Assembly (NCBI RefSeq): GCF_013155275.1
Contig: NZ_JABJXS010000001.1
Span: forward strand, 558,001 to 622,000
DNA length: 64,000 nt
Direction: 5' to 3'
DNA from: Brenneria sp. hezel4-2-4
GTDB taxonomy: Bacteria > Pseudomonadota > Gammaproteobacteria > Enterobacterales > Enterobacteriaceae
Made by a program: the position numbers and the translations under genes. Below are positions 59,189-64,000 of the stretch, piece after piece (the stretch's first letter is position 1; each line of letters opens with the position of its first letter). Under the pieces are notes generated by a model. It saw nothing but the letters and a program-made list of their open reading frames with translations. It was not told the DNA's origin and made no database searches.

Positions 59189-59221
59189 GTAGCAGGTATT
59201 GACCACGTCAATACCTGCTAC
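59189..59221. terminator. 15-bp perfect stem-loop between the Trg-like gene and dsrB
   Basis: GTAGCAGGTATTGAC (59189-59203) and GTCAATACCTGCTAC (59207-59221) with a 3-nt loop. It covers the dsrB stop codon and serves as a two-way stop, although no T-run follows on either strand. Confidence 0.6.
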
Positions 59222-59424
59222 ACATCACTCCCTGAAGAATGCTTAAGTTCCACAAACGTCCCGTCTTTACTCTCAACTTCATTAAAGAACCAAACGCCGG
59301 CAGGATAGTCTTCAAGCGAGACTAAATACATCGTTCCTTCCTGAAACTCTTCAACGGCCAGGATAACCCCTTCTCTCCGCTCCCTTCCATCGGTTTTAAC
59401 TGTGACTAAGTCATTAACTTTCAT
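59218..59424 (-). CDS. dsrB: DsrB family protein
   Basis: Small protein of 68 aa from ATG 59424. [41 protein letters not shown] and VWFFNE match E. coli DsrB along nearly the whole length. Function unknown; in E. coli it is RpoS- and H-NS-controlled and lies by rcsA and fliR. An in-frame ATG at 59436 would add four residues. Its stop lies in the hairpin above. Confidence 0.93.
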   Translation of the reverse strand: MKVNDLVTVKTDGRERREGVILAVEEFQEGTMYLVSLEDYPAGVWFFNEVESKDGTFVELKHSSGSDV

Positions 59425-59483
59425 AAAATTTCTCAAAAATCTCTCTGACCCAAAGGAACATTATCAGCATTGCTGAACGTGAT

Positions 59484-59551
59484 ATCCAATAAATTTCAAG
59501 ATACGAAGGAGACAGCCGGCTCGCCTGCAACTTGAAAGATGAAAGGTATAT
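59484..59551. repeat. Possible dispersed palindromic repeat
   Basis: Imperfect inverted ends: ATATCCAATAAATTTCAAG at the left, CTTGAAAGATGAAAGGTATAT at the right, around a GC-rich centre (AGCCGGCTCG). The right half resembles the CAACTTGAA-type intergenic repeats common in Yersinia, Serratia and soft-rot genera as I remember them. No copy number can be judged here. Confidence 0.4.
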
Positions 59552-59699
59552 AATGATATAACATGTAGATAACTGTTAGCTTATCTTTACAGGTTCGGAC
59601 GATATATCAAACAATTGCCCTAATAGCTTCCATTATCCAGAATAAGCGAATAAATTCCCATCTTAAAACTCCCGACACATCGCAGATAGAGATCAAAAT

Positions 59700-61112
59700 T
59701 TGAACAACCCATTGAATGCTAAGAGACAGATAGAGAACGAAACAGCAAGTTACCACCACGCTGTGCTGTCAGAATGGAAACTGTTGATAACCATAACCTC
59801 GCCTGAAGCCTTTCATCTGCTGCAAACACTTGCTGATAAGAAGTCCTCGCTCCTGGCAGATGAATTCTATTCACACATGCTGGCAGATAACGAAGCGGCC
59901 CTATTTCTTTCAAATCAGCAAGTCCATAACAAACTTCATGGTTCAATGCATAAATGGGTAGCCGCTATCCTATCTAATACGGGTGAACACCTGAGCGAGT
60001 TAATTGCGCATCAGAAAGAAATCGGGAAAATTCATGCCCGTATTAGTATTCCCATCGAGTTAGTTGCGCGCGGTGCGCGGTGTTTAAAATGGAAACTCTA
60101 CGAATATATATCCCAAGAAACTGACGACAAGACATTATGTTTTGAAGTGATGCGTTTTGCGTCAATTTCTATGGATATCGCGATAGAAATAATGAGCGAG
60201 ACCTACTCCCAATCCCATGATAGAGAGGCAAGAAATGAAGAGTCTTACCGCTTATTCTCAATTTTGGGCAATGCCGACATAGAGCGTGAGCGTCAAAACG
60301 CGGCGTTATTAAACTGGGAGAACGCATTTATTTTTAGTGTAGCTACCGGCGCCCCGTTGGCGAGTATTCAAACGTTAGAGGATTCTGAGTTTGGTTTATG
60401 GTTTAACCATAAAGGGAGATCCTGCTTCAATAATACTCATGAAGTAAATGCCATTAGTGAAATGATCGTTGAGATTGATAAATACGTTGGTAACTTTACT
60501 CATACATCGCCGCTGGCACAAATCGACTACTCGCCATTACTTAAATCAGTAAGAAATAAAATTTATAAAATAAATACATTAATGGGGTATTTATTTGATG
60601 AAGTTCAAAAATTAGAGAGTGGAAAAGACACGCTGACATTTTTACTGAATCGCCGCTTCCTGTCGACAATTCTGCGGCACGAAACCTCACTAGCTATGCA
60701 TACAAACGTCCCGCTCACGGTGGCCATGATTGATATTGACCATTTTAAATTCATCAACGATACCTATGGTCACGTGATAGGCGACACCGTATTAAAAAGC
60801 ATTGCCGACATTCTTTATGAAAATACCAGGAACAGCGATTATGTTTTCCGCTATGGTGGAGAAGAGTTCATGTTGGTCCTGGTCGCAACCTCAAAAGAAG
60901 CGGCCTATATACTTATCGATCGTCTCAGAAAAGAAATTCAGGATCACGAAATCCGCCTTCAGAGTGGTGAAATAGTAACGGTAACCATAAGCGCAGGGAT
61001 CGCCGTTTATAACGGACATCCTGACTATCAATGTTTAGTCAAATCAGCGGATGATGCGCTCTATCAGGCCAAAACTCGCGGCAGAAACCGGATTGAATAC
61101 GCGCACGGATAA
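59700..61112 (+). CDS. dosC: Globin-coupled diguanylate cyclase (DosC-like)
   Basis: Makes cyclic di-GMP in response to haem-bound oxygen. Residues about 20-170 form a globin-coupled sensor with the proximal His in HARISIPIELV (His112). A middle helical part (about 180-300) includes FGLWFNHKGR. The GGDEF domain has GGEEF at residues 386-390 and an inhibitory RxxD site (RNSD, 377-380) five residues before it. Similar to E. coli DosC (YddV, 460 aa). The start is TTG at 59700 with only a weak ribosome-binding site; TTG at 59712 is an alternative. It may link aeration to motility and surface growth. Confidence 0.92.
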   Translation: MNNPLNAKRQIENETASYHHAVLSEWKLLITITSPEAFHLLQTLADKKSSLLADEFYSHMLADNEAALFLSNQQVHNKLHGSMHKWVAAILSNTGEHLSELIAHQKEIGKIHARISIPIELVARGARCLKWKLYEYISQETDDKTLCFEVMRFASISMDIAIEIMSETYSQSHDREARNEESYRLFSILGNADIERERQNAALLNWENAFIFSVATGAPLASIQTLEDSEFGLWFNHKGRSCFNNTHEVNAISEMIVEIDKYVGNFTHTSPLAQIDYSPLLKSVRNKIYKINTLMGYLFDEVQKLESGKDTLTFLLNRRFLSTILRHETSLAMHTNVPLTVAMIDIDHFKFINDTYGHVIGDTVLKSIADILYENTRNSDYVFRYGGEEFMLVLVATSKEAAYILIDRLRKEIQDHEIRLQSGEIVTVTISAGIAVYNGHPDYQCLVKSADDALYQAKTRGRNRIEYAHG

Positions 61113-61137
61113 AACAGCGACTCACATTACAGATAAA

Positions 61138-61156
61138 AGCGGGCGCAGTACCCGCT
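61138..61156 (+). terminator. Weak hairpin after dosC
   Basis: AGCGGG (61138-61143) pairs with CCCGCT (61151-61156) after a 7-nt loop, without a T-run. Confidence 0.3.
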
Positions 61157-61295
61157 CGGATGCCGGCGAACGCATCCAGCCAGGCAAACGAAACACTGGC
61201 GTACATTCGATAAATAAGCATGATCATTAACAACACGACACGTGTAAAATCCTTTATAGTTCTATCCAGCGTCCCACACCAAGGAGGATAAGTCA

Positions 61296-61514
61296 TTGCA
61301 GCGGCAATTTGTGTCATCGTCAAGAATTCGTTCGATTGGATACGATCCTGAAAAACGTATTCTTGAAATAGAATTCCATAACAAAGATATCTATCAATAC
61401 ATTAGCGTTCCTGAACGCATTTACGGGAAATTTGTTTCCGAATCTGTTGTATCCAAAGGCCGCTTCTTTGATGGCGTAATAAAAGACAAATATCTGTGCC
61501 GAAAAATAAAATAA
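61296..61514 (+). CDS. KTSC domain-containing protein
   Basis: 72-aa protein of the KTSC family, whose name comes from a Lys-Thr-Ser-Cys signature; the function is unknown. SSSRIRSIGYDPEKRILEIEFHNKDIYQYISVPERIYGKF matches the fold with a YDP turn and a Tyr-rich strand. The start is TTG at 61296, eight bases after a perfect AAGGAGG (61281-61287), so a TTG start is well supported. It stands alone; the next 783 bp has no clear gene. Confidence 0.85.
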   Translation: MQRQFVSSSRIRSIGYDPEKRILEIEFHNKDIYQYISVPERIYGKFVSESVVSKGRFFDGVIKDKYLCRKIK

Positions 61515-62297
61515 CGGTCGGATACAGTAGGGAAATAAGGGTTAAGGATCTGCCTTTCGTCAACCAGCAGCCATAGCGCTGCCCTGCTTTAGCGCCCAGT
61601 TTTCGACGGCGCCGCCGTCGATGAGCATCTTTTAAAAGAAAGGGCGCTCCAGATAATTGGCATACGGACAGTCCGCTGCATGTTGCAGGCCGTCACGCAC
61701 TGCCATCAAATGTTAGATCGTTTCATCAATGGCTCTGGCCTTTGCTGCCGGTTTGCTCGTCAGTTATATACGGCGGTGTTAACGGTGAACGTATGTACGG
61801 TTACGCAGTGTCAAGACTCATACCACATTTGGCGTGGTCTGTATTTTGCGGCGTTAGTAACCAGTTGGCTGATGGGGTAAGAAAGACTGCCCGTATAGAT
61901 GAGTGCAGCCACTTAAACCGCAGACGACGCGCTATTTCCGAGCGGATAAGCACGTTTCCCCAGCTTGCTTTTTATTTACTCGCTTTTTTTCAATCTGTTA
62001 TATGAACACCTAACCACTACGCCTTCGATCGTTTTCACCGATCGATACGATCTAATCGATCTATGAAAACGATTATCTTTTGATCATAATCGCGGATAAG
62101 ATATTTCTGAAATTAAACATAACAACATGTTTCGATTACGTTTTTATTCTCATCACGGGAAGGGACTTGTGCGCTCATTACCACCTGGGAGGAAACCAGC
62201 ATGTTGGGAAAGACGTAACCGATTCAGCGAGAAACTATAGAGAAATATTTTTATATACCGGGAAACAGGTATATAAAAAGCATTCAGGTTAATTTTA
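61515..62297. other. Gene-poor region with possible remnants before yrbL
   Basis: 783 bp without a supported gene. On the minus strand near 61,575-61,715 two short frames (one ending in NYLERPFF, the next reading KMLIDGGAVENWALKQG) adjoin across a stop, which looks like eroded coding sequence of unknown origin. CGTTTTCA (62030-62037) and TGAAAACG (62064-62071) form an inverted repeat in an AT-rich area likely to hold the yrbL promoter. Confidence 0.45.
62248..62279. promoter_or_regulatory. 12-bp perfect inverted repeat just before yrbL
   Basis: TTTTTATATACC (62248-62259) and GGTATATAAAAA (62268-62279) are perfect inverted repeats around an 8-nt loop, ending 18 bp before the yrbL ATG. Either an operator or a leader hairpin near the ribosome-binding site. 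Confidence 0.5.
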
Positions 62298-62915
62298 ATG
62301 AATATGATTTTCTTAAACGATGCGTTATTGATATCTCAGGGCGTCCATCGGGCATGCTATTGCCATCCATTAATGCAGGACAAATGTATAAAAGTACATT
62401 TAAATGGCGAATATAATCGCGAAACCATTAGAGAAATTAAATATTATCAGCGGATAGCGAATAAAGTATTTACAGTTCCTGTAATATCGCACTATCATGG
62501 TATAGTTAAAACCAATCTTGGAACAGGTTATGTTTTTGATCTTATCAAAGACTATACTGGAGACGTATCAAAAACGTTGGAGCACTACATCATCGACAGT
62601 TTACTCTATAAAAAACATAAGGCGGATATCGAACTGGCCTATCATCGTATGGCTCTATGGGCGAAAAAATACGCCATTGTCACGATGACGTTGAAACCTT
62701 ACAATATTATATATCGTTTAAAGAATCAGAATGATGGCGACCTGATTATTATCGATAACCTAGGATGTGCGAATTTATTTCCTTTGGTGTATTACTCGGA
62801 CTTTTTCGCCAGACAGCAGTTATCCAGAAGGTTTTTTAATTTTGAAAAAATGCTGAGCCATCAATATGGAATAATGCTTCCATGCAGCAGTAATGAAATT
62901 CACATTACTCCATAA
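62298..62915 (+). CDS. yrbL: PhoP regulatory network protein YrbL
   Basis: 205-aa protein with a kinase-like fold; a member of the PhoP/PmrA-controlled YrbL family whose role is not established. GVHRACYCHPLMQDKCIKVHL, GTGYVFDLIKDYTGD and TMTLKPYNIIYRLK correspond to the E. coli protein. No signal peptide. It is followed after 70 bp by a cptA-like gene; both belong to envelope/Mg2+ stress networks in other enterobacteria. No clear PhoP or PmrA box is seen. Confidence 0.9.
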   Translation: MNMIFLNDALLISQGVHRACYCHPLMQDKCIKVHLNGEYNRETIREIKYYQRIANKVFTVPVISHYHGIVKTNLGTGYVFDLIKDYTGDVSKTLEHYIIDSLLYKKHKADIELAYHRMALWAKKYAIVTMTLKPYNIIYRLKNQNDGDLIIIDNLGCANLFPLVYYSDFFARQQLSRRFFNFEKMLSHQYGIMLPCSSNEIHITP

Positions 62916-62985
62916 ATAATTTAGGTTCTAAATGAATTTTTTTACAAAAACTGGCTTAGTTGAATAAACTGGAAAACAATAAAAA

Positions 62986-64000
62986 ATGAATTCCCCTTCT
63001 ATTCAGAAAAAATACTCATGGTCTGCTATGTTATGGCTTTTAGTATTTTTCTTGTATTTCTCATGCACGCTGCAACTGGTTATTCTGTTTTCCGGACACA
63101 GCGGATTTAACGGATTAAGGGATGCGTTGCTGTATAGTCTGTTATGGTTCATTCCGGTATTTTTCTTTCCACGTCAGACGCGCCTTATTACCGCAGTGCT
63201 CGGTATTATCCTGTGGGCAACAGCCTGTGTCGCGCTGGGATATTATCTAATATATGGGCAGGAGTTCTCACAAAGCGTACTGTTCGTGATATTTGAGTCC
63301 AATAGTACAGAAGCCGGGGAATACGCCAGCCAGTATCTCAGTATCAGGCTGATTGCCGTGATTCTGCTGTATACCGCCATCGCCGTCTATCTGTGGACTC
63401 ACATACGCCCGATCTGGTTGCCTATGCGCTATCGCCTCGTTTCCACGTTCGTCATTCTCACGGTGCTGTTTGGCGTCCCAATCTATAAAAAAATAATAAA
63501 GCAAAATCTGCCGGGTGAAGAAGCCGTCGCCTATCTGGCCGGACGCATGGGCACCACCGCGCCGTGGCAATTTGTCGGCAGCTATCTGGAATACCGAAAT
63601 CAACTCGCCAGTATGGAATCCATGCTGCGACAGAACGCTGCTTTACCGCCACTGCCGAATCTGAAAGATGCCAATGGCGATATTCCCCGCACGCTGGTGC
63701 TGGTCATTGGCGAATCCACTACCCGTACCCGCATGAGCCTGTACGGCTATCCCCGTCCCACGACGCCCCGCCTCGATGCATTGCGCAAAACCGATCCCAA
63801 TCTGGTTGTATTCAATGACGTGGTAGCGCCGCGACCTTACACCATCGAGTTATTGCAGCAGGCGCTGACCTTTGCCGACCAACAGCAGCCGGATCGTTAT
63901 CTTACTCAGCCATCATTAATGAACATGATGAAACAGGCCGGGTATAAAACGTTCTGGATCACCAATCAGCAAACCATCACCAAACGCAATACCATGCTGA
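62986..64000 (+). CDS. cptA: CptA-like phosphoethanolamine transferase (partial)
   Basis: Inner-membrane enzyme that transfers phosphoethanolamine to the lipopolysaccharide core (CptA/YijP family). The first 338 codons are present; the gene runs off the window. Four or five membrane segments lie before residue about 160 (SAMLWLLVFFLYFSCTLQLVILF, LLYSLLWFIPVFFF), then the periplasmic catalytic domain starts with LVLVIGESTTRTRMSLYGYPRPTTPRLDAL, with the conserved catalytic Thr. QPSLMNMMKQAGYKTFWITNQQT is nearly identical to E. coli YijP. The C-terminal metal ligands lie outside the window. Confidence 0.92.
   Translation, partial: MNSPSIQKKYSWSAMLWLLVFFLYFSCTLQLVILFSGHSGFNGLRDALLYSLLWFIPVFFFPRQTRLITAVLGIILWATACVALGYYLIYGQEFSQSVLFVIFESNSTEAGEYASQYLSIRLIAVILLYTAIAVYLWTHIRPIWLPMRYRLVSTFVILTVLFGVPIYKKIIKQNLPGEEAVAYLAGRMGTTAPWQFVGSYLEYRNQLASMESMLRQNAALPPLPNLKDANGDIPRTLVLVIGESTTRTRMSLYGYPRPTTPRLDALRKTDPNLVVFNDVVAPRPYTIELLQQALTFADQQQPDRYLTQPSLMNMMKQAGYKTFWITNQQTITKRNTML

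Noticed and set aside
61742-62005. Plus-strand frame of 87 codons after the KTSC gene
   Set aside because: No recognisable family and no ribosome-binding site; the opposite strand shows traces of another, also broken, frame.
62080-62292. Plus-strand frame of 70 codons ending just before yrbL
   Set aside because: It would read through the perfect inverted repeat at 62248-62279 and lacks a ribosome-binding site and a family match.

Overview
This 64 kb window comes from a motile gamma-proteobacterium of the order Enterobacterales. The protein sequences closely follow Escherichia coli families. The single-block layout of the flagellar and chemotaxis genes and the moderate GC content fit Pectobacteriaceae (Pectobacterium, Brenneria or relatives). 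The genus is an inference.

Layout. 1-5,100 is a housekeeping block: yejG, rsuA, yecH, radD, rplY, phoH. 5,589-56,066 is a nearly complete flagellar and chemotaxis regulon. In order it holds fliZ-fliA; an accessory insert of ugd plus a large TPR/O-GlcNAc-transferase/methyltransferase-like protein beside fliC; fliC; a GC-rich hairpin element; fliDST; fliE; fliFGHIJK; fliLMNOPQR; flgKL; flgBCDEFGHIJ; flgA; flgMN; flhBAE; cheRBYZ; two chemoreceptors; cheAW; motAB; flhDC. 57,449-61,514 holds a Trg-like receptor, dsrB, a globin-coupled diguanylate cyclase (dosC-like) and a KTSC protein. The right end holds a gene-poor stretch, yrbL and the first 338 codons of a cptA-like phosphoethanolamine transferase cut by the window edge.

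How it works together. FlhDC (class I), probably under CRP control through a perfect TGTGA-N6-TCACA site, would activate class II operons. I see FlhDC-box-like inverted repeats before fliA, between fliE and fliF, and between flgB and flgA. FliA (sigma28) would then switch on class III units. TAAA-N15-GCCGATAA-like promoters lie before fliC, fliD, flgKL, flgMN, the Tsr-like receptor, the Trg-like receptor, and inside the 3' end of flhC for motAB-cheAW. FlgM and FliZ close the loop, and the globin-coupled cyclase next door could tie oxygen to c-di-GMP and motility.

The most interesting observations are the three-module flagellin-linked glycosyltransferase; a MotR-like sRNA candidate (sigma28 promoter in flhC plus a 13-bp hairpin about 93 nt downstream); the hairpin-rich element between fliC and fliD with 9-bp inverted ends; and several long perfect inverted repeats that are not classical terminators.
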